A stretch of 39,354 nt of DNA from Methylococcaceae bacterium (GTDB lineage: Bacteria; Pseudomonadota; Gammaproteobacteria; Methylococcales; Methylomonadaceae). This document shows, in pieces, positions 8,283 to 18,293 of the stretch; the first letter of the stretch is position 1; every line of letters begins with the position of its first letter. The notes under the pieces were generated by a model. It was not told the DNA's origin. It did not search any database and saw only the letters and a list, made by a program, of their open reading frames with translations. Location of the stretch: assembly GCA_900299045.1 (NCBI GenBank), contig OMIH01000071.1:1-39354 (forward strand), written 5' to 3'. Made by a program: the position numbers and the translations under genes.

Positions 8283-8318
8283 TTAGCCCCACTTTTGACG
8301 CGTCGAAAGTGGGGCTAA
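8283..8318. terminator. Strong hairpin between the small membrane protein and lpxD
   Basis: A 13-bp perfect stem (TTAGCCCCACTTT at 8283-8295 with its complement at 8306-8318) has a partly self-complementary loop (GACGCGTC). It is probably a shared terminator for convergent genes. The U-run is weak on both sides, so efficiency is uncertain. Confidence 0.65.
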
Positions 8319-8332
8319 TTCGTTTTAGGGTG

Positions 8333-9379
8333 TTAACTTTTTGATTCTACTTCGGCAAGGCGATCTTCTAACTGTTTTATTTTTTTGACTAAATCAGGTA
8401 ATTGAGAAATCGCAATTTGCTCACGATACGCTATACGTTTTTCCTTAGCAGGACTTCCAAAAACTTGCGTTTTAGCGGCTACATCATTAGCCACGCCTGC
8501 GCGAGCCATCACAACCGCACCTTGTCCAATTTTGACGTGATCTGCTATGCCAGCGCTACCGGCTAAAATGGCGTAGTTATCAATGTTACACGACCCCGAA
8601 ATGCCCGTTTGACCACACACGATAACGTGCTGACCAATTTTGTTGTTGTGACCAATTTGCACCAAATTGTCGATTTTACTGCCAGAGCCTATGGACGTGC
8701 TACCTAATGCACCACGGTCAACGCATGTATTTGCCCCAATTTCGACGTTATTGCCGATAACGACATTACCTACCTGTGGCACTTTAATATGGGCACCATC
8801 ACGGAATTTATAGCCAAAACCATCTGCGCCAATAACAGCACCTGAGTGAATAATCACATCATCACCAATTTCAACATTATCGTACAGCACCGCATAAGGA
8901 TAAATAAGGCAACGTTTACCTATTTTTACATGTTGACCAATGCACGCCCCCGTTAAAATAGATGTATTTTCACCAATGTCAGCATACTCATCAATGACTG
9001 CAAACGCACCGACGTGAACATGACGTGCTAAAGACGCTGTTTTCGCAACGACGGCGTGAGGTGAAACGGTTGGCGAATAAAGTGTTTGCGGGTGCAAGAG
9101 GTTAACGGCTTGAATAAATGCTCTTTCAGGATCAGCGCAGCGCAGTAAAACCAACGATTCAGGCACTTCTTGTACGTCAAAATCCTCTTTTAAAAAACAG
9201 GCAGAGGCTTGTGTTGATTGCGCAAAATGGCGATAACTTGCTTGCGTTAACTGCGTGACTTGCCCTGTTTTTGCCGCAGCAATGTCATTTGCTGCGGTAA
9301 TATACACCTCAGAATGTTTATGATTACCTTCCATGGTCGCTCCGCAAAGTAACGCTAGTTCATGAATTGTGATTGCCAT
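8333..9379 (-). CDS. lpxD: LpxD, UDP-3-O-acylglucosamine N-acyltransferase
   Basis: A 348-residue lipid A enzyme that adds the N-linked hydroxyacyl chain to UDP-3-O-acyl-GlcN in the cytoplasm. The N-terminal uridine-binding domain (about 1-100) is followed by a left-handed beta-helix of hexapeptide repeats (about 105-310, for example [25 protein letters not shown]), then a C-terminal helix ([15 protein letters not shown]). The catalytic His lies in [17 protein letters not shown] ribosome site is 6 bases before the ATG. It stands apart from the usual lpxD-fabZ-lpxA cluster and is followed upstream by moaC, so it may be a second lpxD copy or a displaced single one. Confidence 0.95.
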   Translation of the reverse strand: MAITIHELALLCGATMEGNHKHSEVYITAANDIAAAKTGQVTQLTQASYRHFAQSTQASACFLKEDFDVQEVPESLVLLRCADPERAFIQAVNLLHPQTLYSPTVSPHAVVAKTASLARHVHVGAFAVIDEYADIGENTSILTGACIGQHVKIGKRCLIYPYAVLYDNVEIGDDVIIHSGAVIGADGFGYKFRDGAHIKVPQVGNVVIGNNVEIGANTCVDRGALGSTSIGSGSKIDNLVQIGHNNKIGQHVIVCGQTGISGSCNIDNYAILAGSAGIADHVKIGQGAVVMARAGVANDVAAKTQVFGSPAKEKRIAYREQIAISQLPDLVKKIKQLEDRLAEVESKS

Positions 9380-9408
9380 GTTTTATCCTCTTTTGTTTTT
9401 CAATAAGT

Positions 9409-9900
9409 TTAATCACCGTCGCTTGCAAACCAGTGTCCTGATTGACCGCCTGATTTTTCAAGTAAGCGTATACCATTAATGATCATGCCGCGATCAACGG
9501 CTTTGCACATATCATAGATAGTCAGCAGAGCTACCTGCGTGGCGACGAGTGCTTCCATTTCTACGCCAGTTTGTCCTGTTGTTTTTGCTGTAGTTTGGCA
9601 GCGAATACGTTGTTTTTCCCTGTCCACTGTTAAATCAATGCCTACGTGTGTTAGGGCAAGCGGATGACACAAAGGAATTAAATTAGCGGTTTGTTTGCTT
9701 GCCATAATGCCAGCAATACGCGCAATGCCCAGCACATCGCCTTTTTTATGTCCGCCATGAAGAAGTAAATCTAAGGTATTAAGTTGCAGATGAATAAACC
9801 CTTCAGTAATGGCTATGCGTGTTGTGATATGTTTATTTCCGACATCAACCATGTGAGCATCACCTGCCGTGTTGAAATGGGTCAGTTGCGTTGTTGTCAT
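9409..9900 (-). CDS. moaC: MoaC, cyclic pyranopterin monophosphate synthase
   Basis: A 163-residue enzyme of molybdenum cofactor synthesis that converts the MoaA product into cyclic pyranopterin monophosphate. Typical motifs are [10 protein letters not shown] at the N-terminus, [17 protein letters not shown] in the middle and the strongly conserved [10 protein letters not shown]...[13 protein letters not shown]. Length is normal. It is 9 bases downstream of the methyltransferase gene and upstream of lpxD. With mobA at 29473 it shows that the host makes Mo-guanine dinucleotide cofactor. Confidence 0.96.
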   Translation of the reverse strand: MTTTQLTHFNTAGDAHMVDVGNKHITTRIAITEGFIHLQLNTLDLLLHGGHKKGDVLGIARIAGIMASKQTANLIPLCHPLALTHVGIDLTVDREKQRIRCQTTAKTTGQTGVEMEALVATQVALLTIYDMCKAVDRGMIINGIRLLEKSGGQSGHWFASDGD

Positions 9901-9909
9901 GTGAGAGTT

Positions 9910-10641
9910 TTATGGTTTAACCGCGGTAACAAGTGCATTGACACCACTGCGATAGGATAAATTAATGGCTGAAAAACCGGTTTCATGTAATGCTTCAAGT
10001 GCAGGTGTTTCACGCATAATATGATTTTCTGATTCATCATTAAATAAATGAATTATCCAATGTTCTAGTAAATCGAGCTTGTTCTCGGCTACTAATACGC
10101 GAAAATACCCAGCGACTTCTTCTTGTGTGGTTTTGGTGTGCAGTGAAATATTATCAAGTGCATAACGATCACCGTTAATGAATTTGCCGCCCGATTTTAG
10201 AACGCGATAAATTTCAGCAATTACGTCAGTACGATACAAATTCAAAAAATTATGCAAGGTATACGCAGAGGCAACTACATCGACACTCGCGCTGGGTAAA
10301 TAATGTAGCGCAGAGAGTGCGTCAACCGGTGAGAACGTCAGTTGCCCAGACTCAACCCATGCGCTGAGGTGATTTTTAGCTTGCTCTTGCATCACGGGTT
10401 CATTATCTACACTCAAAATGCGTGTATTTTCAGCGGCATTAAGTAGGGCAAGGGTTGTAATGCCCGTTCCACCGCCCAACTCAACGACATTGAGCGTATC
10501 GTTTTTTTTCCTTGAGGCAAATTGTGCAAGCGTGTCACCCACTAAATGACTCATTTTAGTCGCTTCGGGGCAAATCAAATTGAGCATATCGTAATCTTTA
10601 CCAATAACGCCCGAAAATAAAGCATCGTAATTTTCACTCAT
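9910..10641 (-). CDS. Class I SAM-dependent methyltransferase, substrate unknown
   Basis: A 243-residue Rossmann-fold methyltransferase. Motif I is VVELGGGTGITTLALL and the acidic residue binding the ribose follows in ILSVDNEP. Further family features are SVDVVASAYTLHNF and an LKSGGKFINGDRY strand. No substrate-specific motif is recognised; it resembles the Methyltransf_11/25 group of small-molecule methylases. It is tightly linked to a DUF1244 gene upstream (4-base gap) and moaC downstream, probably one operon, but that does not identify the substrate. Confidence 0.8.
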   Translation of the reverse strand: MSENYDALFSGVIGKDYDMLNLICPEATKMSHLVGDTLAQFASRKKNDTLNVVELGGGTGITTLALLNAAENTRILSVDNEPVMQEQAKNHLSAWVESGQLTFSPVDALSALHYLPSASVDVVASAYTLHNFLNLYRTDVIAEIYRVLKSGGKFINGDRYALDNISLHTKTTQEEVAGYFRVLVAENKLDLLEHWIIHLFNDESENHIMRETPALEALHETGFSAINLSYRSGVNALVTAVKP

Positions 10642-10645
10642 AAGT

Positions 10646-10951
10646 TTAGGATTCCTTTTTTGCGTCTAATTTTGCTTGATAAGCGGCAAGCTGCTCAGGC
10701 GTTGCCGGTATTTGATAGGCTGTTTTCCATTCTTCGTAGGGCATGCCATACACTATGTCGCGTGCTTGATCGTAATTCAGTTCAATGTGTTGTTCTTGTG
10801 CACTCGCAAGATACCATTTTGCTAGGCAATTTCGACAAAAGTCGGCAGTTAACATTAAATCAATATTTTGCACGTCTGAATGTGCTTTTAAATGAGCGAC
10901 CAATCGTCGAAAAGCGGCGGCTTCTAGTTCTGTTTGTTGCGTGGGCGTCAT
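10646..10951 (-). CDS. DUF1244 family protein
   Basis: A 101-residue small soluble protein of the DUF1244 family. The conserved core DFCRNCLAKWYLASAQE and the segment ARDIVYGMPYEEWK are clear. The CRNC pair could bind a metal, but this is not shown. It has no signal peptide. It is the first gene of a minus-strand group with the methyltransferase and moaC, and is divergent from yciB. The function of the family is unknown. Confidence 0.85.
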   Translation of the reverse strand: MTPTQQTELEAAAFRRLVAHLKAHSDVQNIDLMLTADFCRNCLAKWYLASAQEQHIELNYDQARDIVYGMPYEEWKTAYQIPATPEQLAAYQAKLDAKKES

Positions 10952-11112
10952 GACATTCTCGCTAGTAAAGTTCGATTAAGGGATCGCGTGCATTCTAGCA
11001 GAATTATCTAACCTATACATTGCGCAGCAAAGATTTTACAATAATGTGTCAGTTTAAGCGTGATGCTTTTACTTTTTTGATGTTATCCACTCTACTTAGC
11101 CGTGTCATTTTA

Positions 11113-11652
11113 ATGATTAAACAACTTGCTGAATTTTTTCCTATCCTGCTTTTCTTTATTGCATTTAAACTTTACGATATTTATGTTGCTACTGCGGTTG
11201 TTATTGTAGCGACCATCTTGCAGGTGGCTTATGCGTGGTTTAGATACCGTAAAGTAGACACTATGCAGTGGATTACGCTTGCCTTGGTCGTTGTGATGGG
11301 GGGATTAACCCTTATTTTACATGATGAGCAATTTGTGAAATGGAAGCTGTCCATTATTGAATGGTTATTTGGCGGTGCTTTTTTAGGCAGTCAATTTATA
11401 GGTAAAGCCCCTTTTATTGAGCGAATGATGTCAAGTCAACTCACGTTGCCAGCGGTAATCTGGAAACGACTCAATTTGTGTTGGGCAGGTTTTTTCATTA
11501 GCGTTGGTTGCTTAAATGTGTATGTTATGTTTCATTACAATACTAATGATTGGGTGACATTTAAAACCTTTATCGTGCCAGCGATGATGGCGGTATTTAT
11601 TATTGTACAAATGATTTTTCTCTATAAGCATTTACCCGATAACGAGGTTTAA
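11113..11652 (+). CDS. yciB: YciB / septation protein A family inner-membrane protein
   Basis: A 179-residue polytopic membrane protein with about five transmembrane helices. Family-typical strings are [28 protein letters not shown] and [18 protein letters not shown]. An in-frame TTG at 11020 and an ATG at 11044 exist upstream, but the ATG at 11113 ([14 protein letters not shown]) matches the usual family start, although its ribosome site is weak. YciB/IspZ-type proteins affect cell envelope and septum in enterobacteria. It is followed at 4 bases by yciI and then bolA and a PPIase gene, an arrangement shared by many gammaproteobacteria. Confidence 0.88.
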   Translation: MIKQLAEFFPILLFFIAFKLYDIYVATAVVIVATILQVAYAWFRYRKVDTMQWITLALVVVMGGLTLILHDEQFVKWKLSIIEWLFGGAFLGSQFIGKAPFIERMMSSQLTLPAVIWKRLNLCWAGFFISVGCLNVYVMFHYNTNDWVTFKTFIVPAMMAVFIIVQMIFLYKHLPDNEV

Positions 11653-11656
11653 TACT

Positions 11657-11959
11657 ATGCTTTATGCCATTATTTGCGAAGACACGCCCAATAGTTTGCC
11701 AAAAAGACAACAGGCACGTCCTGCGCATTTAGCAAGACTGCAGCTATTACAAGATGCAGGGCGTCTTATTCTTGCTGGCCCGCATCCAGCCATTGATTGT
11801 GAAAATCCTGCCGATGCTGGATTTTCGGGTAGTTTGATTGTGGCTGAGTTTGCCTCACTCGATAGTGCAAAAGAGTGGGCGAATGCCGATCCTTATCTTG
11901 ACAGCGGTGTGTATGCGCATGTTACCGTGAAACCCTTTAAACAAACTTTTCCTTCATGA
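11657..11959 (+). CDS. yciI: YciI family protein
   Basis: A 100-residue YciI-like dimeric alpha/beta barrel protein. The conserved [21 protein letters not shown] contains the His and the Asp of the putative active site, and the [17 protein letters not shown] segment closes the fold. The family is structurally related to muconolactone isomerase-like and chlorite dismutase-like folds; the physiological reaction is not known. It overlaps bolA by 4 nt (ATGA at 11956-11959). Confidence 0.88.
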   Translation: MLYAIICEDTPNSLPKRQQARPAHLARLQLLQDAGRLILAGPHPAIDCENPADAGFSGSLIVAEFASLDSAKEWANADPYLDSGVYAHVTVKPFKQTFPS

Positions 11960-12237
11960 CAAACGAAACCATCGATACCATTCGTCATTGTTTGACGACA
12001 GAATTAAAACCCAGCTTACTGGAAATTATTGATAATAGCGCTGCACATGCCGGTCATGCAGGCGCACGAAAAGGCGGTGGGCACTATAATGTCACTATTG
12101 TGAGCGCCGCATTTGAAAAGAAAACCTTAGTTCAACGCCATCAGCTCATCTACGCTGCATTAGGTGAGTTGATGAAACACGAAATTCATGCCTTAGGCAT
12201 TAACGCACTTACTTCCACTGAAGAAAATAAAGGATAA
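11956..12237 (+). CDS. BolA family protein
   Basis: A 93-residue BolA-fold protein. The family core is visible: [20 protein letters not shown], then [21 protein letters not shown] and HEIHALGI. These proteins partner monothiol glutaredoxins to bind [2Fe-2S] clusters and act in iron sensing, envelope control or stress. The H-A-G-H motif and conserved His residues are intact. It sits between yciI (overlapping) and a peptidyl-prolyl isomerase gene (5-base gap). BolA versus IbaG subtype is not decided, so no symbol is given. Confidence 0.88.
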   Translation: MTNETIDTIRHCLTTELKPSLLEIIDNSAAHAGHAGARKGGGHYNVTIVSAAFEKKTLVQRHQLIYAALGELMKHEIHALGINALTSTEENKG

Positions 12238-12242
12238 ACTAA

Positions 12243-13190
12243 ATGAAACGTACTTTACCGCTTTTCCTAATTGCTGGTTCAGTTTTACTTGCTGGTTGCG
12301 ATCAAAAAAATGCTTCTGCACCCGCTCCTGTCGCAACGGTTGATAAAGCTGATGCTGTTGCGGTGGTAAATGGTCAATATATTCCAAAAACAGCCTTGGA
12401 AGAGCTTGAAAAAGAAATTGCACAGCGCAGTCATGGTCAAACATTCCCTAAAGAAAAATTAGTGGATGAACTTATTCAACGTGAATTGTTAATTCAAGAT
12501 GCGACGGCTAAAAAATTAGATCAATCACCTGAATTTATTTCACGTTTAGCTGATGCAAGAAAAGCATTGCTTTCTCAATCTGAATTACAAAAATTCATTG
12601 CAGAGCATCCTGTAACAGATGCTGAAATTAAAGCAGAATATGACAGCAAAGTGGCAGCAGAAAAAGGCACTGAATATAAAGCGCGTCACATTTTAGTCAA
12701 AACAGAAGCGGAAGCGAAAGCGATTATTGCTGAACTCGATAAAGGCGGTGATTTTTCAAAAATAGCGAATAAAAAATCATTGGATGGTAAAGAAGCGCAA
12801 AATGGTGGTGATTTAGGCTGGTTCCTCGCTGCGCAAATGGTTGCGCCTTTCTCTGATGCGGTGGCGGCATTAGAAGATGGTAAATACACAAAAACACCTG
12901 TCCAAACACAGTTTGGTTTTCATGTCATTTTACGCGAACAATCACGTCCACAAACACCACCGCCGCTAGATGCTGTCAAAGAGCAATTAGCGCCTTATTT
13001 GCAACGTCAAAAAATTGAAAATATGCTTAAAGAATTACGCTCAACAGCCAAAGTTGACGTGTTAATTCCACTCACTGATGAGAAACCAAAAGCAGCAGCA
13101 GAAGAACCTGCTACCATTGAGTCTGTTCAACCTGCCGACACCGCGCCTGCAGCAGAAAATGCAGCGCCAGCAGAAGCTGCAAAAAAATAA
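12243..13190 (+). CDS. Parvulin-type peptidyl-prolyl isomerase, lipoprotein
   Basis: A 315-residue exported folding factor. The N-terminus is a lipoprotein signal (LLAGC lipobox, Cys at about 19), then a SurA/PrsA-like N-terminal helical region (about 40-125), and a parvulin domain (about 135-230: YKARHILVKTEAEA, GGDLGWFLAAQMVAPF, VQTQFGFHVI). The C-terminal tail is rich in Ala, Pro and Glu. An AGGA ribosome site precedes the ATG. It is predicted to help outer-membrane or periplasmic proteins fold at the membrane surface. It is the last gene of the yciB operon, with a hairpin following at 13201-13242. Confidence 0.9.
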   Translation: MKRTLPLFLIAGSVLLAGCDQKNASAPAPVATVDKADAVAVVNGQYIPKTALEELEKEIAQRSHGQTFPKEKLVDELIQRELLIQDATAKKLDQSPEFISRLADARKALLSQSELQKFIAEHPVTDAEIKAEYDSKVAAEKGTEYKARHILVKTEAEAKAIIAELDKGGDFSKIANKKSLDGKEAQNGGDLGWFLAAQMVAPFSDAVAALEDGKYTKTPVQTQFGFHVILREQSRPQTPPPLDAVKEQLAPYLQRQKIENMLKELRSTAKVDVLIPLTDEKPKAAAEEPATIESVQPADTAPAAENAAPAEAAKK

Positions 13191-13200
13191 CGTATCCTGC

Positions 13201-13242
13201 AAGCACACATTCCCACGTTTGATTTACGGTGAATGTGTGCTT
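13201..13242 (+). terminator. Stem-loop after the PPIase gene
   Basis: A perfect 12-bp stem (AAGCACACATTC at 13201-13212 and its complement at 13231-13242) with an 18-base loop lies 10 bases after the stop. The T-run is short, so termination is likely but not certain. Confidence 0.6.
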
Positions 13243-13291
13243 TCTCAATTCAATCATACTGCTGTTTTTAAGTAAAGTGGGAGCATGGGAC

Positions 13292-14250
<959 letters not shown>

Positions 14251-14275
14251 ACAAAAAAATAAACCTTATTTTTAA

Positions 14276-14539
<264 letters not shown>

Positions 14540-14540
14540 T

Positions 14541-14570
14541 AAAAAGGGCGATACGAATTCGCCCTTTTTT
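14541..14570. terminator. Bidirectional terminator between ferredoxin and proS
   Basis: An 11-bp stem (AAAAAGGGCGA and its complement) with a 7- to 8-base loop is followed by a T-run. It lies between the convergent ferredoxin gene and proS and can serve both. Confidence 0.88.
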
Positions 14571-14598
14571 ATACCTACTATTTGTAATGCGCGCGTTG

Positions 14599-16314
14599 TT
14601 AGCGATGTAACTTAGCGTGAATAAACGACACAATGTCTGCCATTGCAATATCTTGCGCTTGTTCATCACAGCGACCTTTATATTCAACAGTGTGTGAATC
14701 AAGTCCCCGATCACTGATGACAAGACAATGGGGAATGCCAATTAAATCCATATCCGAGAACATAAAGCCAGCGCGTACTTTACGATCGTCAAACAGCACT
14801 TCAATGCCTGCGTGGGTTAAATCGAGATACAGCTTTTCAGCATACGTTTTTAAGCGTTCTGATTTGTGCATATTCATCGGGCAAATTGCCACTTGGAAAG
14901 GCGCTAGATTGACTGGCCAGATAATGCCTCGTTCATCATGATTTTGCTCAATCGCAGCAGCAATAACGCGCGATACACCAATGCCGTAACAACCCATAAT
15001 CATAATTTGATTTTTACCCGCTTCGTTAATCACGCCCGCTTTCATCGCTTCGCTGTATTTGGTGCCTAGCTGGAAAATATGTCCTACTTCAATACCACGC
15101 GCAATGGTCAATGTTCCCTGTCCATCGGGACTTAAATCCCCTTCGATAACCGTACGCAAATCTGCAACGTGCGCAGGCAATGCCACATCACGCTCCCAAT
15201 TGACGCCTTGATAATGTTTGCCATCTTGATTTGCACCGCACACAAAATCAGACAGCACGGCTACGCTATAATCGGCAATCACGGGAATGGTTAATCCAAT
15301 CACACCAATGGATCCGGCTTTGCATCCACATGCACGCTGGATATCTTCATCGCTAGCTAATTGCAGAGGAGAAGCAACGCCTTCAATTTTTTCAGCTTTA
15401 ATTTCATTTAATTCGTGATCACCACGCACAAGTAATGCGACAAGGCTATTTTCTTCACTGCCTTTGACAATTAACGTTTTCACGCATTGCGTGGGTGAAA
15501 CGGTTAAAAAGGCGCAAATATCCTCGATACTGTGTTGATTTGGCGTATCAATTAACGTTAATGTTTGCGTTGCTGCACCACGGTGTTGCGTTGGCATTAA
15601 CGCGTGTGCTTTTTCCACATTTGCGGCGTATTCACTTTGGGTTGAAAAGGCAATCGCATCTTCACCTGAATCAGCAAGAACGTGAAATTCATGTGAACCC
15701 GCCCCGCCAATAGAGCCAGAGTCCGCAATCACCGCGCGGAATTTTAAGCCAAAATGATTAAAAATAGCCGTGTAGGCTTTATACATGATGTCATACGTTT
15801 CATGTAAACTTTCTTCGGTTAAATGAAAGGAATACGCATCTTTCATAATAAATTCACGCGCACGCATTACGCCAAAACGTGGACGAATTTCATCACGGAA
15901 TTTTGTTTGAATTTGAAAATAAGTAATCGGTAATTGCTTATAGCTTTTAATTTCGTGACGCGCTAAATCGGTAATAATTTCTTCGTGCGTGGGACCTAAG
16001 CAAAAATCACGTTGATGGCGATCTTTTAGTCGTGCGAGTTCTGCGCCATATTGCTCCCAACGTCCCGTTTCTTGCCAAAGTTCAGCAGGTTGAAGTCCGG
16101 GCATGAGTACTTCAAGTGCACCCGATTTTTCCATTTCGTCGCGCACAATTTTTTCCACTTTACGCAACACGCGCAGACCAAGTGGTAGCCAAGTGTATAA
16201 GCCAGACGCTAATTTGCGAATAAGACCAGCGCGAATCATCAATTGATGGCTGATAATTTCCGCATCAGAAGGTGTTTCTTTAACAGTATTTAAGGGAAAA
16301 GAAGAGGTACGCAT
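14599..16314 (-). CDS. proS: Prolyl-tRNA synthetase, bacterial type with editing domain
   Basis: A 571-residue class II aminoacyl-tRNA synthetase. The N-terminus [19 protein letters not shown] and [16 protein letters not shown] are bacterial ProRS signatures. Motif 2 falls around [26 protein letters not shown] (seen as [10 protein letters not shown]). The insertion (editing) domain spans about 225-385, including [13 protein letters not shown], and motif 3 follows near [13 protein letters not shown]. The C-terminal anticodon domain has [21 protein letters not shown]. Normal full length. No coupled neighbour is visible. Confidence 0.97.
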   Translation of the reverse strand: MRTSSFPLNTVKETPSDAEIISHQLMIRAGLIRKLASGLYTWLPLGLRVLRKVEKIVRDEMEKSGALEVLMPGLQPAELWQETGRWEQYGAELARLKDRHQRDFCLGPTHEEIITDLARHEIKSYKQLPITYFQIQTKFRDEIRPRFGVMRAREFIMKDAYSFHLTEESLHETYDIMYKAYTAIFNHFGLKFRAVIADSGSIGGAGSHEFHVLADSGEDAIAFSTQSEYAANVEKAHALMPTQHRGAATQTLTLIDTPNQHSIEDICAFLTVSPTQCVKTLIVKGSEENSLVALLVRGDHELNEIKAEKIEGVASPLQLASDEDIQRACGCKAGSIGVIGLTIPVIADYSVAVLSDFVCGANQDGKHYQGVNWERDVALPAHVADLRTVIEGDLSPDGQGTLTIARGIEVGHIFQLGTKYSEAMKAGVINEAGKNQIMIMGCYGIGVSRVIAAAIEQNHDERGIIWPVNLAPFQVAICPMNMHKSERLKTYAEKLYLDLTHAGIEVLFDDRKVRAGFMFSDMDLIGIPHCLVISDRGLDSHTVEYKGRCDEQAQDIAMADIVSFIHAKLHR

Positions 16315-16380
16315 GAGTGTAGTGTCTTTAAAAAGTAATAAAAAGCGTTCATTTTACAACGTTAACGCAAATCATAGGCA

Positions 16381-16415
16381 AAAAAAAGCTCTCAGTGTTC
16401 TTACACAATGAGAGC
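16381..16415 (-). terminator. Terminator for the small membrane peptide gene
   Basis: Read on the minus strand, a GCTCTCA/TGAGAGC stem (16388-16394 with 16409-16415) extended by GTG/CAC is followed by seven T (complement of 16381-16387). Confidence 0.8.
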
Positions 16416-16491
16416 GAAGAGGTCAAACAAGACAATGAGGAGTCGATGTTTGCTGTAATACCAGGAGGTAGTATGTTCGAGGAGGTAACGC

Positions 16492-16644
16492 TTAACCGTA
16501 AAATTCACGGTTTAAATAAACATTGCTTAAAATAGCTGCCGAGGCAAATAATACGGTTGATATCACAAATTCGCCAGAAATGAAACCAACAATGCCAACA
16601 ACAAAGATCAAGCCAATCAATATATCTCTATAGAATGTGTTCAT
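16492..16644 (-). CDS. 50-residue hydrophobic peptide, unknown function
   Basis: A short protein of 50 residues (MNTFYRDILIGLIFVVG...) with two hydrophobic stretches (about 8-20 and 24-38) and a polar end (NVYLNREFYG). The ATG at 16644 is chosen over one 15 codons upstream because AGGTG lies 7 bases before it. A clear terminator follows (16381-16415), which supports a real monocistronic gene. I do not recognise the family. It is between the proS 5' end and the pilin gene and is transcribed in the same direction as both. Confidence 0.5.
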   Translation of the reverse strand: MNTFYRDILIGLIFVVGIVGFISGEFVISTVLFASAAILSNVYLNREFYG

Positions 16645-16807
16645 GATAATGCACCTAAGGTTGTTGTAAAAAATATGTAAATAACTCACTTGGTGGTTAC
16701 TATACAGATGCGCTTATTAGTTGACAATATGGTGTTTTATTGATTTATAGTTTCCTAATTAAGCATAAATAAACCGGTAAACCTGCCGATGACTATGACC
16801 GAAACGT

Positions 16808-16846
16808 AAAAGCCGCTTTTAGGACACCCTAAAAGCGGCTTTTTTT
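16808..16846. terminator. Strong terminator after the pilin gene
   Basis: A perfect 16-bp stem (AAAAGCCGCTTTTAGG at 16808-16823 with 16828-16843) with a 4-base loop has T-runs possible on both strands. It lies 23 bases after the pilin stop. Confidence 0.9.
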
Positions 16847-16868
16847 AACTTGTTAAAATGATGAAAAA

Positions 16869-17309
16869 TTAACAAATACCTGCGTTAACACACGTGCTGT
16901 TTGTTGTGTCAGTTGCCCAAATCACTTTTCCTGTTGTCGTCGCAGGTTTGAGAATGTAGGTTTCACCGTTTAATCCGTTTATGCTTACAGCTGTAGCGGT
17001 AATCACGCCATCTTTTGTTGTAAGAGTGGTTAAATAACCATTATTAGTATTAGTTGCTGTTGCAATGTCCGAAGGTACACCATTTGAGCCCCCAGTACAG
17101 CCCGTAATGGATGTTGTATTTTGAAAACAAAGCTCAACCCCTGTTTTTGCAGCGGATGTCGCCATCACCACTTCAGAAAATTTGGCTTTTTTGACGTAGG
17201 TTTGATAACTCGGTACGGCAATGGAGGCTAAAACGCCAATAATAGCGACAACAATCATCAATTCAATGAGTGTAAAACCTTGTTGAGTATTTGGTGCGGT
17301 AAGTTTCAT
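16869..17309 (-). CDS. Type IV major pilin-like protein
   Basis: A 146-residue prepilin. The class III leader [11 protein letters not shown] is followed by the peptidase site G|F and the hydrophobic helix [20 protein letters not shown], with the Glu at mature position 5. The mature protein has two Cys near the C-terminus (STCVNAGIC) and another pair (LCF...TGC), likely disulfide loops as in PilA/PilE. The ATG at 17309 is chosen because AAAGGAA lies about 10 bases upstream; the in-frame extension to 17381 lacks family support. No other pilus gene is adjacent; the terminator after it suggests a single-gene transcript, as usual for an abundant pilin. Confidence 0.9.
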   Translation of the reverse strand: MKLTAPNTQQGFTLIELMIVVAIIGVLASIAVPSYQTYVKKAKFSEVVMATSAAKTGVELCFQNTTSITGCTGGSNGVPSDIATATNTNNGYLTTLTTKDGVITATAVSINGLNGETYILKPATTTGKVIWATDTTNSTCVNAGIC

Positions 17310-17437
17310 CGGGAAAATTCCTTTGTTGATTAAATTATTGAGGAAATTCTTGATGTTACCTATCAACCTTTTTTGATGCAAAAAATAAAGTCAAATTTGT
17401 GACGCAATTCACAGTTGATTGATTGCTTTTATTGAGG

Positions 17438-17474
17438 ATTGGGATAAACACAGTTGGTTTATCCCAATTTTTTA
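17438..17474. terminator. Hairpin between fhcC and the pilin gene
   Basis: A perfect 12-bp stem (ATTGGGATAAAC at 17438-17449 with its complement at 17457-17468) with a 7-base loop lies just past the fhcC stop. The T-run is on the plus strand side; on the minus strand the U-run is weak. Confidence 0.6.
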
Positions 17475-17480
17475 TGGAAA

Positions 17481-18293
17481 TTAAATTTTGACTAAAATCT
17501 CGCCACGCCCAATTTCAGACATATCACCAGCAAAGCGATGTACACGATTAAATGCGATGGCGTTATTTGCAAAAGAGGAGTTTAAATTTGCAAATGATTT
17601 GAATAGCATAGGCAAAAAAGCAAGGGTATGCTGACCGCAATCATTGAAGCTTGCAGATAAATTGGGTTTATTCCAAAGCAGTAGCGTACCACGGCGCATC
17701 GCATAACCAATATGTTTGCCGGTATTTCCCATCACAGCAATGGTGCCAGCAATCATGCGCGAACCACAATAATCCCCCGCGTTACCTTCAATTAAAATCG
17801 TACCGCGTCTTAAATGATCTCCAACACGATCTCCCGCATTACCCTTTACTAAAATAATGCCACCTTTCATTCCATTTTTATTACCAGGCAGTGCGCCACC
17901 TAAAAAATCACCGGCATCCCCTAAAATTTCAAGTTGACCTTTTTTCATTTCACAACCGGCATAGATACCGGTATTACCTAAAATTTTAATTAAACCTGAT
18001 TGCATACCGATGCCACAATAAGCGCCCACATCGCCTTCAATGTGAATTTCACCACCACTCAGCTCTTTGCCAATGTAATCCAGTTTTGAAAAACTATTTT
18101 TAATGACAATTTTTTGCGTATCAAAACCGCTAATTGAAAATAACGCATCAACGCGCAATTTTTGTTTACCGCATTGCAGTTCAATAGCGGCTATTTGTAT
18201 GGGTTCTAAACCTGCAAGCAAATGGCAGACAAGTGGCGACATATCAACGCGTTGATCGGGTCGACTTTTTAGCTTAAACGTTAACGCACTCAT
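17481..18293 (-). CDS. fhcC: FhcC, formyltransferase/hydrolase complex subunit C
   Basis: A 270-residue homologue of FwdC/FmdC. The C-terminal half is a right-handed beta-helix made of Gly-rich turns (GDVGAYCGIGMQSGLIKILG, GNAGDRVGDHLRRGTILIEG, GNAGDYCGSRMIAGTIAVMG). In aerobic methylotrophs it is a structural subunit of the FhcABCD complex that converts formyl-H4MPT to formate through formyl-methanofuran (analogue). It overlaps fhcD by 4 nt (18290-18293). fhcA and fhcB, usually in the same operon, are not present here. The gene alone marks the H4MPT formaldehyde oxidation pathway. Confidence 0.92.
   Translation of the reverse strand: MSALTFKLKSRPDQRVDMSPLVCHLLAGLEPIQIAAIELQCGKQKLRVDALFSISGFDTQKIVIKNSFSKLDYIGKELSGGEIHIEGDVGAYCGIGMQSGLIKILGNTGIYAGCEMKKGQLEILGDAGDFLGGALPGNKNGMKGGIILVKGNAGDRVGDHLRRGTILIEGNAGDYCGSRMIAGTIAVMGNTGKHIGYAMRRGTLLLWNKPNLSASFNDCGQHTLAFLPMLFKSFANLNSSFANNAIAFNRVHRFAGDMSEIGRGEILVKI

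Noticed and set aside
12686-12909. Minus-strand frames inside the PPIase gene
   Set aside because: Shadows of a clearly coding plus-strand gene with lipobox and parvulin motifs.
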